NCBI RefSeq assembly: GCF_046600735.1
Contig: NZ_JBJMAW010000003.1
Location: forward strand, 273,481-337,480
DNA: 64,000 nucleotides
Source of the DNA: Novilysobacter_A longmucuonensis
GTDB taxonomy: Bacteria; Pseudomonadota; Gammaproteobacteria; Xanthomonadales; Xanthomonadaceae
Direction of reading: 5' to 3'
Part shown: positions 1-9,282 of the stretch, piece by piece
Layout of the letters: each line of letters starts with the position of its first letter
Position numbering within the stretch: position 1 is the first letter of the stretch
Notes under the pieces: model-generated
Told to the model about the DNA's origin: nothing
The model's database searches: none
What the model saw: the letters and a program-made list of their open reading frames with translations, nothing else
Made by a program: the position numbers and the translations under genes

Positions 1-523
1 CCCGCAGGTCGGTCTCGAAGATGGCCTGGGTGCCATTGCCGTGGTGCACGTCGAAATCGACCACCGCGACTCGGCTCAGGCCATGCTTCTCACACGCATG
101 CGACGCGGCCACCGCGATGCTGTTGAACAGGCAAAAGCCCATGGCCGCCGAGCCGGTGGCGTGGTGACCGGGCGGGCGTACGGCGCAGAACACGCGGCGC
201 TGGCCGCCGACAAGCACCGCGTCGACGGCCGCCACGCCGGCACCGGCGGCGCGCAGCGCGGCTTCGGCCGAACCCGGCCCGAGCATGGTGTCGGGATCGA
301 GCGCGATGCGGGTGTCCACCGGGTTATCGAGCACCAGCGCCAGCAGTGCGTCGTCGTGCACGCGCAGCAACTGGCCGCGGGTCGCGCGCGGCGCCTCCTG
401 CCACTGCAGGGCATCGAACGTGGCACGCAGTGCGTCGGTGACGGCCGAGAGCCGCTCGGGCCGCTCCGCGTGCGTGGGGCCGGGATCGTGCCGCAGGCAG
501 GCCGGATGGGTGTAGACGTACAC
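1..523 (-). CDS. Histone deacetylase family protein (partial, C-terminal half outside window)
   Basis: This is the N-terminal part of a class II histone-deacetylase-like amidohydrolase, a zinc enzyme family that in bacteria removes acetyl groups from acetylpolyamines or related amides. Visible motifs in order are HAERPERL near the start, RPPGHH, GFCLFNSIAVAA and the zinc/active-site stretch DFDVHHGNGTQ. I place the start at a GTG (523-521), 7 bases after the stop of the adenosyltransferase gene, so the two are probably co-transcribed. About 174 codons are visible and the rest runs off the left edge. The family is clear from the motifs; the substrate is not. Confidence 0.85.
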   Translation of the reverse strand, partial: MYVYTHPACLRHDPGPTHAERPERLSAVTDALRATFDALQWQEAPRATRGQLLRVHDDALLALVLDNPVDTRIALDPDTMLGPGSAEAALRAAGAGVAAVDAVLVGGQRRVFCAVRPPGHHATGSAAMGFCLFNSIAVAASHACEKHGLSRVAVVDFDVHHGNGTQAIFETDLR

Positions 524-530
524 GCGGCGC

Positions 531-1085
531 TCAGCCCTTGCGACGCTCGTGGTTCCAGAGCACCTCGCCGTGACCGCTATCGCGTGCGAGCACGCGGGCC
601 AGTACGAACAGTAGGTCTGACAAGCGATTAAGGTATCGCACTGCTTCGGGCCGCACCGTTTCCAGCTGCGCCAATGTGACTGCCTCGCGCTCGGCGCGGC
701 GGACGATGGTGCGGGCGAGGTGGCAGCGTGCCGCGGCCTCGCCGCCGCCGGGCAGGATGAAGTCCTTCAGCGGCGGCAGCGATTCGTTGAAAGCGTCGAG
801 CTGCTGCTCGAGACGTTCGACATCGGTATCGAAGATCGCGGCATGGCCGGGAATGCACAGCTCGCCGCCGAGGTCGAACAGCTGGTGCTGCACTGAGGTC
901 AGCAGGTCGCGCACCGGATCGGGCAGCTCGGCGGCGAGCAACAGCCCGATGCTCGAGTTGGCCTCGTCGACGGTGCCGTAGGCGGTGACCCGAGCCGAGT
1001 CCTTGCCGACGCGGCTGCCGTCGCCCAGGCCGGTGCTGCCGTCATCGCCGGTGCGGGTGTAGATCTTGGAGAGGCGGTTACCCAT
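531..1085 (-). CDS. Cob(I)alamin adenosyltransferase, PduO type
   Basis: 184 aa. It transfers the 5'-deoxyadenosyl group of ATP to cob(I)alamin to give coenzyme B12. The N-terminal ATP-binding stretch TRTGDDGSTGLGDGSR, then AYGTVDEANSSIG, and the helical C-terminal motifs RRAERE and YLNRLSDLLFVLAR are those of the PduO/MMAB family, and the length is typical. No corrinoid synthesis genes are near, so it probably serves B12 salvage. The downstream gene is the deacetylase-like enzyme (7-base gap); upstream, beyond a heptamer repeat array, lies a DUF6580 membrane protein. No B12 riboswitch was recognised upstream. Confidence 0.93.
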   Translation of the reverse strand: MGNRLSKIYTRTGDDGSTGLGDGSRVGKDSARVTAYGTVDEANSSIGLLLAAELPDPVRDLLTSVQHQLFDLGGELCIPGHAAIFDTDVERLEQQLDAFNESLPPLKDFILPGGGEAAARCHLARTIVRRAEREAVTLAQLETVRPEAVRYLNRLSDLLFVLARVLARDSGHGEVLWNHERRKG

Positions 1086-1177
1086 GGGAGCGGGTGCGGG
1101 TCAATGGTGGGGAGTGAGAAGTGAGAAGTGAGGAGGGGCTCCTTCGCTTGCGCTTGGGAGAGAGGCGTTTAGCCTTT

Positions 1178-1280
1178 CCCGAGTCCCGAGTCCCGAGTCC
1201 CGAGTCCCGAGTCCCGAGTCCCGAGTCCCGAGTCCCGAGTCCCGAGTCCCGAGTCCCGAGTCCCGAGTCCCGAGTCCCGA
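1178..1280. repeat. Tandem CCCGAGT heptamer array (14 full copies)
   Basis: Fourteen uninterrupted copies of CCCGAGT (1178-1275) followed by a partial CCCGA. The array sits between the stop codon of the DUF6580 gene (1284) and the start of the adenosyltransferase gene. Shorter or degenerate versions occur at 27540-27566, 30990-31030, 60575-60605, 61958-61985 and 62077-62106, so it is a dispersed family. A heptamer array is prone to replication slippage. Confidence 0.95.
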
Positions 1281-1283
1281 CCT

Positions 1284-1922
1284 TCAGACCGTCTGTGCCC
1301 GCAACGCCGGGATGCGATGGCGCAGCAGGGCGAAGCCGCCGAACAGCGCCGCCGCGTAGAACAATGTGCCGAGCACGGTCCACTGGAAGAACGGGATGCC
1401 GGCGGCATATGAGGCGGCCAGGCCGCCGGCGTTCTGCGGGTACATCGGATTGCCCAGCCACGCACCGAAATTGGTGATCAGGAAAAACAGCGCCGAGCCG
1501 GCCAGCGAGTAGCCCAGAACGCGGGCGCCGCTGACCTTGCCGCGCAGCCCCAGGCCCAGCACGGTGGTCAGCGCGATGCAGGCATACACCAGCCACATGC
1601 CGGCGCCGCCGAAGTAGCCCGCGTACAGGCCGCCCAGGGTCGCAGCCATCACCAGATCCGATATCAGCAGCGCCGCCAGCGGGACCAGCAGCGCCCAGCC
1701 GCGCGAGGCGAAATACGCCCCGCCGAACAGCGCGATCGCCGCGACCGGCGAGAAATTCGGCGGATGCGGCAACAGCCGGGTCAGCGCCGCGACCACGATC
1801 AACGCGGCGAGCACCCACGGGCCGGGCGCAAAGAGTTTGTCGGAAAGCCCGGCCTTGTCGGAAGCGCGCTTGCCGGAAGCGTGGGAAGACGGGCCGGAAG
1901 GGCGGGAAGCGGGACGGTTCAT
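1284..1922 (-). CDS. DUF6580-like integral membrane protein
   Basis: 212 aa. After a polar N-terminus it has about five hydrophobic segments. The motif LPHPPNFSPVAAIALFGGAYF-like stretch near residue 60 is what I associate with the DUF6580 putative transport family, whose members resemble substrate-binding S components of ECF vitamin transporters. Adjacency to a cobalamin adenosyltransferase suggests, but does not prove, a link to corrinoid or cofactor uptake. I chose the ATG at 1922 (MNRPASR) over one 13 codons upstream because the latter adds only a polar extension reaching almost to the divergent ubiH start. The stop lies 3 bases beyond the heptamer array. Confidence 0.7.
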   Translation of the reverse strand: MNRPASRPSGPSSHASGKRASDKAGLSDKLFAPGPWVLAALIVVAALTRLLPHPPNFSPVAAIALFGGAYFASRGWALLVPLAALLISDLVMAATLGGLYAGYFGGAGMWLVYACIALTTVLGLGLRGKVSGARVLGYSLAGSALFFLITNFGAWLGNPMYPQNAGGLAASYAAGIPFFQWTVLGTLFYAAALFGGFALLRHRIPALRAQTV

Positions 1923-1967
1923 AGTGTGCAGACAGGCGATGCCGACGGGAGCCGGTAGCATAGCGCA

Positions 1968-3296
1968 ATGCCTGCCAGCTCCCTGTCGTCACAGTCCGCG
2001 CCCACGTCCCGCTCCGGTGCGTCGGACGCATCCGGCGAAGCACCGCTGCACGACGTGCTGATCGTCGGCGGCGGGCTGGTCGGCGCCAGCCTGGCGATTG
2101 CACTGGTGCGTATCGGGCTCGATGTCGGCCTGATCGAAGCCGCGTCGCCGGGTGCGCTTCCAGCCGCGTTCGACCAGCGCAACCTCAGCTTTGCCGAAGC
2201 CACGGTCAATGCCCTGACCGCGCTGGGCGTGATGCAGAAGCTGCGCGCGCCGACCGGGGCGATCGAGCGGATCCACCTCAGCCGCCAGGGCGACTTCGGC
2301 CGTGCCGTGCTCGACGCGCGTCGGCATGGGCGTACCCAATTCGGGCAGGTCGTGGTGGCGCGCGATTTCGGCGAGGCGCTGGAGACGCGGCTGGCGGAGT
2401 TGCCGCAACTGGCGCGCTACCGGCCGATGCGCTTCCTCGGACTCGCCAATTCGACTGATCCCGGCATGGCCGCTACTGGCGTGCGCCAGTTGCGGGTGGC
2501 CGACGGCGGCGGCGAACGCCTGTTGCGCGCGCGCCTGCTGGTCGGCGCCGACGGCACCCGCAGCGGTGTGCGCGATGCGCTGGGCATCCACGCCCGGCAG
2601 CATGACTACCGGCAGAGCCTGCTGGTCACGCGCCTGCGCGCCGAGCGCGCGCCCGACGGCACCGCTTACGAGCGATTGACCGAGCACGGCCCGACCGCGT
2701 TGCTACCGCGCGGCGACCGACACTACGGGCTGGTGCTGGGGGTCGCGCGCGAGCAGGCCGATGCCGTGGCCGCGCTCGACCAAAGCGGCTTTCTCGCCCG
2801 TGCGCAGGCGAGCTTCGGCTGGCGGGTCGGTCGTTTTCTCGGCTGCGGCGAGCGCAGCGCCTATCCGGCGATCCGGGTGCTGGCCGAGCGCACCACCGCG
2901 TCGCGCGCGGTGCTGGTCGGCAATGCCGCGCAGACCATCCACCCGATCGGCGCGCAAGGATTCAACCTCGGCCTGCGCGACGCGCTGACTCTGGCCGAGC
3001 TGATCGAGCAGGGCCGCGCGGGCGCAGGCGCGGGCGACCTGGACTGCGGCGCGCCGGCATTGCTGCAGGCTTACGTCAGCCGCCGTCGTGAGGACCGCAA
3101 ACGCACCCTGGCGTTCTCCGACGGGCTGGCACGGCTGAGCGCGAATCCCGCCGGCCTGCTGCGGCCCTTGCGCAGCCTCGGCCTGTTCGCCTTCGACCGG
3201 CTGCCGTCGGTGCAGGCGGCGCTGGTCGGCGGGGCGCTGGGCTATCGCGGCGAGGTCCCGGCGCTGTGCCGGGAACCAAACATGGACCGCGCATGA
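1968..3296 (+). CDS. ubiH: 2-octaprenyl-6-methoxyphenol hydroxylase-like FAD monooxygenase (UbiH)
   Basis: 442 aa flavoprotein of the UbiH/COQ6 family, which hydroxylates the ubiquinone ring. The N-terminal Rossmann motif IVGGGLVGASLA binds FAD, GADGTRSGVRDAL is the central DG-type motif, and GNAAQTIHPIGAQGFNLGLRD is the C-terminal FAD/ribityl motif typical of UbiH rather than UbiI. The first ~25 residues are Ser/Thr-rich and poorly conserved in character, so an internal start is possible. The stop overlaps the next start in an ATGA (3293-3296), showing translational coupling to a second ubiquinone hydroxylase. It is divergent from the DUF6580 gene. Confidence 0.88.
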   Translation: MPASSLSSQSAPTSRSGASDASGEAPLHDVLIVGGGLVGASLAIALVRIGLDVGLIEAASPGALPAAFDQRNLSFAEATVNALTALGVMQKLRAPTGAIERIHLSRQGDFGRAVLDARRHGRTQFGQVVVARDFGEALETRLAELPQLARYRPMRFLGLANSTDPGMAATGVRQLRVADGGGERLLRARLLVGADGTRSGVRDALGIHARQHDYRQSLLVTRLRAERAPDGTAYERLTEHGPTALLPRGDRHYGLVLGVAREQADAVAALDQSGFLARAQASFGWRVGRFLGCGERSAYPAIRVLAERTTASRAVLVGNAAQTIHPIGAQGFNLGLRDALTLAELIEQGRAGAGAGDLDCGAPALLQAYVSRRREDRKRTLAFSDGLARLSANPAGLLRPLRSLGLFAFDRLPSVQAALVGGALGYRGEVPALCREPNMDRA

Positions 3297-4480
3297 GCCG
3301 GCGCGATCCATTCGACGTCGCGGTGGTCGGCGCCGGCGTGGTCGGCGCGGCGGCAGCGTTGGCGTTTGCCCGCGACGGCCTGCGCGTGGCGCTGGTGGAA
3401 GCGCGCGAGCCGCGGCCGTGGCGCGCCGCTGCCCCCGACCTGCGCGTGTACGCGTTCGCGCCCGACAACGCCGCGTTGCTCGACGACCTGGGCGTGTGGC
3501 ACGAGGTGCGCAAGGCCCGCGCGCAGCCGTATCGCGCGATGCGGGTATGGGACGCGGGCGGTGGCGGTGAACTGGCTTTCGATGCCGATGTCTTGGCCCG
3601 GCGCGAACTGGGCTGGATCGTCGAGCACGGGCTGCTGGTCGATCGCCTGTGGGCGGCGCTACCGGCCGCCGGCGTGCAGCTGTACTGCCCGGAACAGGTG
3701 GTTGCGCTGGACCAGGACGAAGGCGGCGTCCGGCTGCAGCTCGACTCCGGCCCGAGCCTGCATGCGCGGCTGGTGGTCGCCGCCGACGGGGCCGACTCGC
3801 GGCTGCGTGCACTCGCCGGCATCGAAGTCGAGCAACACGATTACCGGCAGCGCGGCCTGGTTGCGTTCGTCGACAGCGAGCGCCCGCATGAGGCGACGTG
3901 CTGGCAACGCTTCCTGCCCGGTGGGCCGCTGGCATTCCTGCCGTTTGCGGACGCGTCCGAGCGGCGCAGCTCGATCGTCTGGACCTTGCCCGAGGCCGAG
4001 GCCGCGCGGCTGCTGGAGGCCGATGACGCGGCCTTTTTGCTGGAGCTCGAGCGAGCGTTCGACGGGCCGCTCGGTTCGATGCAAGCGGTGTCTCGACGCA
4101 TCGCGTTCCCGCTGCGGCGGAAACTGGCCCGGTCCTGCGTCGCCGGCCGCGTCGTGGTGATCGGCGATGCCGCGCATGTCGTGCACCCGCTGGCCGGTCA
4201 AGGCGTCAACCTCGGCCTGCGCGATGTGGCGGCATTGCGTGCGGCAGTGGCAGCTGGCCGCCAGCGCGATGTCGACATCGCCGCCCCGGCGCGGCTCGCG
4301 CGCTGGGCGCGGCAGCGCCGCAGCGAGAACGCACTGGCGGCGTACGCATTCGACGGACTCAACCGGCTGTTCTCCAACGATGCGGTGGCGGCCACGTTGT
4401 TGCGCGGGCCCTTGCTCGGCCTCGCCGGCCGGCTGCCGCCATTGACGCATGCGTTGTGGAGGCGGGCGGCGGGGCTGTAG
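3293..4480 (+). CDS. UbiI/UbiF-type ubiquinone biosynthesis FAD hydroxylase
   Basis: 395 aa paralogue of the preceding gene. It has VVGAGVVGAAAALAFARDG at the N-terminus (dinucleotide fold), AADGADSRLRALAG in the middle, and GDAAHVVHPLAGQGVNLGLRD near the C-terminus, the form of this motif usual for UbiI/VisC/UbiF enzymes. The ATG at 3293 is chosen because it overlaps the upstream stop (ATGA); a longer frame from 3266 would start inside ubiH. The pair probably carries out two ring hydroxylations of ubiquinone synthesis. Which position this one hydroxylates cannot be read from sequence. Confidence 0.87.
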   Translation: MSRRDPFDVAVVGAGVVGAAAALAFARDGLRVALVEAREPRPWRAAAPDLRVYAFAPDNAALLDDLGVWHEVRKARAQPYRAMRVWDAGGGGELAFDADVLARRELGWIVEHGLLVDRLWAALPAAGVQLYCPEQVVALDQDEGGVRLQLDSGPSLHARLVVAADGADSRLRALAGIEVEQHDYRQRGLVAFVDSERPHEATCWQRFLPGGPLAFLPFADASERRSSIVWTLPEAEAARLLEADDAAFLLELERAFDGPLGSMQAVSRRIAFPLRRKLARSCVAGRVVVIGDAAHVVHPLAGQGVNLGLRDVAALRAAVAAGRQRDVDIAAPARLARWARQRRSENALAAYAFDGLNRLFSNDAVAATLLRGPLLGLAGRLPPLTHALWRRAAGL

Positions 4481-4523
4481 CACCGGAAAACCCGCTGCGT
4501 GTGCCGGCGAACCTGCGGTCTTT

Positions 4524-4623
4524 GTAGGAGCTGCGACCGCGCAGGCTCCCGTGGCGCCGTCATCGCGACTCACGTCGCTCCTACCAAGGAGCCCGCGGCG
4601 TAGGCTGGGCTGACAAGCCCAGC
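4524..4623. repeat. Inverted intergenic repeats (GTAGGAGC family and GCTGGGCT hairpin)
   Basis: Two dispersed palindromes lie between the convergent ubiquinone hydroxylase and rlmM genes. The first is a GTAGGAGCTGCGACC half (4525 on) facing a GCGACTCACGTCGCTCCTAC half (to 4585). The second is the hairpin GCTGGGCT-gaca-AGCCCAGC at 4604-4623. Both kinds recur elsewhere in the window. Here they could act as a bidirectional terminator, although no T-run follows. Confidence 0.8.
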
Positions 4624-4637
4624 AGCCGCGGCGTTGC

Positions 4638-5708
4638 TCAGGGCGCCGGCGTCGCAAACACGGTGATCTCCTCGCGGTCGTGGAACAGCTGCTTGGCACG
4701 CACGATCATCGGCTTGCGCGCGTGCTGCTCGAACAGGTCCAGGCAGAGCCGGGTTTCGTCCCAGCGCTTCTTCATCGGTAGCTTGAGGTTGAAGATCGCG
4801 TGGCGGCACCAGCCTTCGCGGAACCAGACCCCCATGCGTTCGGCGACGCGTCGGGGCTGCTCGACCATGTCGCAGACCATCCAGTCCAGCGGGGCCTTGG
4901 GCTGCCACTGGAATCCGTCGGCACGCAGGTGCTCGACGCGGCCGCTTTCCAGCAGTTGCGGCCGCAGCGGACCGTTGTCGATCGCGACCACGCGCAAGCC
5001 GTTGCGCATCAACACCCAGGTCCAGCCGCCGGGCGCGGCGCCGAGGTCGGCGGCGCGCATCTCGTCGCGCAGCATGCGTGCGCGCTCCTCGTCGTCGAGC
5101 AGGGTGAACAGCGCTTCTTCCAGCTTCAGCGCCGACCGGCTTGGCGCGTCGGCATGCATGCGCAGGCGCGGGATGCCCTGGGGCCATGGCGAGCTGTCAC
5201 GGGTGTGGCCGGTGGCGAGCACCGCATGGTGGCCGCCGAGGAACACCACGTGCAGCCGCGGCCGGGTCGGGTCCTCGCTGCGGGCCAGCCATCCCGACTT
5301 GCGCAGCACCGGGCGCAGCGCGTTGCCGAAGCTGCGCGCCAGTCCGGCCAGCGGCTTGCCGGTGTCGGAGTCGGGGTGCTCGACCCAGAGGTCGCCGTAG
5401 GTGGTGTGGCCGTGCGCAGCGGCGTGCGCCTGCAGCGCCTGCACGATCGGAGTGATGCGGTCGGTCGCGTCGAGCCCCGGCAGGTCGGCCAGGCGCAGCA
5501 GTTTCTGGCGGGCGAAGATCAGCTGCGCGAACGGCAGCGCACGCCACAGCGCGGTGGCGTTGTCGCTGATGAACTCGACATAGCCGTCGCCGCGCTGGGT
5601 GCGCGCATAGCCGTGCAGCCCGAGCGCGCCGGCGCGTTCGGCCAGTTCGGCCGCCAACTCGGGCTCGAAGCCCGGTCGGCACCAGCAGAACAACGCGTCG
5701 GGAGTCAT
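4638..5708 (-). CDS. rlmM: 23S rRNA (cytidine-2498-2'-O)-methyltransferase RlmM
   Basis: 356 aa. RlmM methylates the 2'-hydroxyl of C2498 in 23S rRNA using S-adenosylmethionine. The FtsJ-like catalytic half carries the SAM motif DLGAAPGGWTWVL, the central aspartate region DWMVCDMVEQP, and the lysine-containing FNLKLPMKKRW. The N-terminal half starts with FCWCRPGFE, typical of the family's THUMP-like region. The length matches E. coli RlmM (366). I chose the ATG at 5708 (MTPDALF): the 61 codons upstream translate a GTAGGAGCGGCTTCAGCCGC repeat and are not credible. Confidence 0.93.
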   Translation of the reverse strand: MTPDALFCWCRPGFEPELAAELAERAGALGLHGYARTQRGDGYVEFISDNATALWRALPFAQLIFARQKLLRLADLPGLDATDRITPIVQALQAHAAAHGHTTYGDLWVEHPDSDTGKPLAGLARSFGNALRPVLRKSGWLARSEDPTRPRLHVVFLGGHHAVLATGHTRDSSPWPQGIPRLRMHADAPSRSALKLEEALFTLLDDEERARMLRDEMRAADLGAAPGGWTWVLMRNGLRVVAIDNGPLRPQLLESGRVEHLRADGFQWQPKAPLDWMVCDMVEQPRRVAERMGVWFREGWCRHAIFNLKLPMKKRWDETRLCLDLFEQHARKPMIVRAKQLFHDREEITVFATPAP

Positions 5709-5720
5709 TCGGCCAGCCCC

Positions 5721-5743
5721 TGTAGGAGCGGCTTCAGCCGCGA
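5721..5743. repeat. Single GTAGGAGCGGCTTCAGCCGCGA repeat
   Basis: One copy of the REP-like palindrome GGAGCGGCTTCAGCCGC, 12 bases upstream of the rlmM start. Its inner arms (GCGGCT/AGCCGC) can form a small hairpin. Confidence 0.85.
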
Positions 5744-5844
5744 TGACGGTCGGGTGGAGACCGGTTCGGCCCCCGCTTTGGGGACTGCCCATGACGGGCA
5801 CCGAAAACGTGCCCGCCCTACGCGATCCGGCGCGGTGCGCCGCA

Positions 5845-6435
5845 TCAGTACGGCACGCCGCCGAGTTCGCCGTAGCGGGCGAGCACCGCACGCGCCTGCT
5901 CCCGGAGCAGGTCGCGCACGACCGCGATCCCGCGCTTTTCCAGTTCGCCGATCCAGTCGGCCGGCAGCGGGCCTTCGTCGAACTCGGTCAGCGCCTCGAC
6001 GTCCTGGCTGCGCGCGCCGATCAGCAGCCGGTCGATGCCGGCCCACATCGTGGCGCCGTAGCACTGGCAGCATGGCTGCGCTGAGCTCGCCAGGGTGATC
6101 GGGCCGCAGGGCTCGTCGTCGTCGGTCCGGTTGAGGCGCGGGCGCTGGGTGCGCTGCTGGGCGAGCATGTAGGCCATCGCCTCGGCATGCGCGAGCGAGC
6201 ACGCCTGCGGCCGCACCCGGTTGACGCCGATGGCGATGATGCGGTCGCCGGCGCCGAACACCACCGCGCCGAACGGCCCGCCGCTGTGCGCCTCGATATT
6301 CCGCCGCGACAGGTCGATCGCCAGTGCCACCTTGGCCTCGTCGCCGGGGTAGGTCCGTGCGGTGTCGACCGCGTCATGGACCCACGCCGGCAGGGTCAGG
6401 TGGATCTGTGAATGCACCATCTGCGCGTTGGCCAT
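5845..6435 (-). CDS. Nucleoside/guanine deaminase of the CDA superfamily
   Basis: 196 aa. The zinc signature is split as HAEAMAY (His-Ala-Glu) followed by SSAQPCCQCYGA (PC-x-x-C), the pattern of the cytidine/deoxycytidylate deaminase fold. GGPFGAVVFGAGDRIIAIGVNRV before it resembles guanine deaminases and tRNA-adenosine-deaminase-like enzymes. The start at 6435 is chosen because its ATG shares one base with the TGA of the lipoprotein gene upstream, so the two are translationally coupled. The substrate is an inference; guanine, cytosine or a nucleoside are all possible. The C-terminus (about 60 aa after the second motif) is longer than in minimal deaminases. Confidence 0.82.
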   Translation of the reverse strand: MANAQMVHSQIHLTLPAWVHDAVDTARTYPGDEAKVALAIDLSRRNIEAHSGGPFGAVVFGAGDRIIAIGVNRVRPQACSLAHAEAMAYMLAQQRTQRPRLNRTDDDEPCGPITLASSAQPCCQCYGATMWAGIDRLLIGARSQDVEALTEFDEGPLPADWIGELEKRGIAVVRDLLREQARAVLARYGELGGVPY

Positions 6436-6932
6436 CAATGCACGACCGCCGCGTTGCTGCCTTCGCACTCGCCCTGCACGCACTGGCAACTGCTGATCGC
6501 CGGGAAACCACAGGTCGAGACCATGCCCTGCGCGGCGCAGCGTGCCTGTACGCCGGCCGGATCGGTCGGGCTGTCGACGTTGACGCAGGCCGGATATTCG
6601 CCGCAGCAGTTGCCGACGTTCTTGATGGTGCAGTCGGCATCGCGGTGGCAGCTGCGGTCGAGCGTCACGCCTGCGTCGCCGGGCGCGGTTTGCGGCGGTG
6701 CGGGCTGCTCGGGCGCGACCTGGGGAGGCAGGGGGTCGCTCATCGGCGGCGCCTGGCGACCGGGAGGTGTGCTGGCCTCGGCCGGCGCGCCGGACGCAGG
6801 CAGGTGCGCGCGCGCGGCGTCGCCATCGCCCTGCATGGGCGCGGTGCAGGCAGCCAGCGCGAGCAGGCAGGTCGAGATCGACAACACGAACAGACGGCGC
6901 AGGGACAGACGGTACATGGCCGGACGGTACAT
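6435..6932 (-). CDS. Cys-rich lipoprotein of unknown function
   Basis: 165 aa. The N-terminus is a lipoprotein signal: basic MYRLSLRR, a hydrophobic stretch, then LAAC with the lipidated Cys at residue 29. A Pro/Ala-rich linker follows. The C-terminal ~65 residues hold ten cysteines, with spaced motifs SCHRDADCTI, GNCCGEYPAC and SSCQCVQGECEG suggestive of a small disulphide-knotted domain like those abundant in myxobacterial surface proteins. The start at 6932 has a GGAG about 9 bases upstream; a second ATG at 6917 is an alternative, and MYRPAMYR looks like a short duplication. It is coupled to the deaminase gene, an unexpected partner for an exported protein. Confidence 0.75.
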   Translation of the reverse strand: MYRPAMYRLSLRRLFVLSISTCLLALAACTAPMQGDGDAARAHLPASGAPAEASTPPGRQAPPMSDPLPPQVAPEQPAPPQTAPGDAGVTLDRSCHRDADCTIKNVGNCCGEYPACVNVDSPTDPAGVQARCAAQGMVSTCGFPAISSCQCVQGECEGSNAAVVH

Positions 6933-6958
6933 GGCATGTCTCCGGAGTGGTTGGATCC

Positions 6959-8719
<1,761 letters not shown>

Positions 8720-8884
8720 GCGGCACGACACGGCGGGGGACGAACGCGCAGTTTAGCCGGTGGGGATGGGCCCCGCGGTTGAAAGCCGGGAGCCCACCCC
8801 CTCCAGCCCCCGACGGTTTCACCAGGGCAGGGGCGGGCGCCGCCTTCGCAAGCCCAACATTGCCCCCGGCGTATGCTCATCGCG

Positions 8885-9160
8885 ATGAGAACCGTGTACG
8901 ACGCCGCCAACCTGATCGACGCCCACCTCGTGCGCCATGCGCTGGAGGACGCCGACATTCCGGTGTTCCTCAAGGGCGAGGCGCTGGTCGGCGGCATGGG
9001 CGAGCTGCCGCTGTTCGGCGTGGTGCAGGTCTGCGTGCCCGAGTCGGCGGTGCCGAAGGCGCGCGAGGTGGTGGACGCGCTGGGCTTCGGCACGCCGGCC
9101 GCGCGAGACGAGGAATCACCGGATGCCGGGGTGTTTCCATCCGGCGCGCCGCGATCTTGA
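8885..9160 (+). CDS. DUF2007 small protein
   Basis: 91 aa. The sequence from MRTVYDAANLIDAHLVRHAL through IPVFLKGEALVGGMGELP to the VCVPESAVPKAREVV region is the compact DUF2007 fold, a PII-like ferredoxin-type module often labelled putative signal-transducing protein. A 4-codon-longer start at 8873 exists, but the ATG at 8885 is the natural start of the domain. It stands alone between glnS (divergent) and msrA. No role beyond the domain assignment can be stated. Confidence 0.8.
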   Translation: MRTVYDAANLIDAHLVRHALEDADIPVFLKGEALVGGMGELPLFGVVQVCVPESAVPKAREVVDALGFGTPAARDEESPDAGVFPSGAPRS

Positions 9161-9162
9161 TG

Positions 9163-9238
9163 GTAGGAGCGGCTTCAGCCGCGATCGGGAACGGTTCGCG
9201 CGCGCCGACTTCGGATCGCGGCTGAAGCCGCTCCTACA
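9163..9238. repeat. Paired inverted GTAGGAGCGGCTTCAGCCGC repeat
   Basis: Two copies of the repeat in opposite orientation, GTAGGAGCGGCTTCAGCCGC at 9163-9182 and its complement at 9219-9238, with a 36-base loop. It sits directly between the DUF2007 gene and msrA. The pair can fold into a long stem. Confidence 0.93.
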
Positions 9239-9282
9239 GAGGACCGCTTCCAGGAACCCACGACAACACCAGGAGACCCCCC

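Noticed and set aside
1086..1177. Cobalamin riboswitch upstream of the adenosyltransferase gene
   Set aside because: No B12-box-like conserved sequence was seen and the region is short and repeat-rich.
1178..1280. CRISPR-like array
   Set aside because: The unit is 7 bp without spacers; it is a simple tandem repeat.
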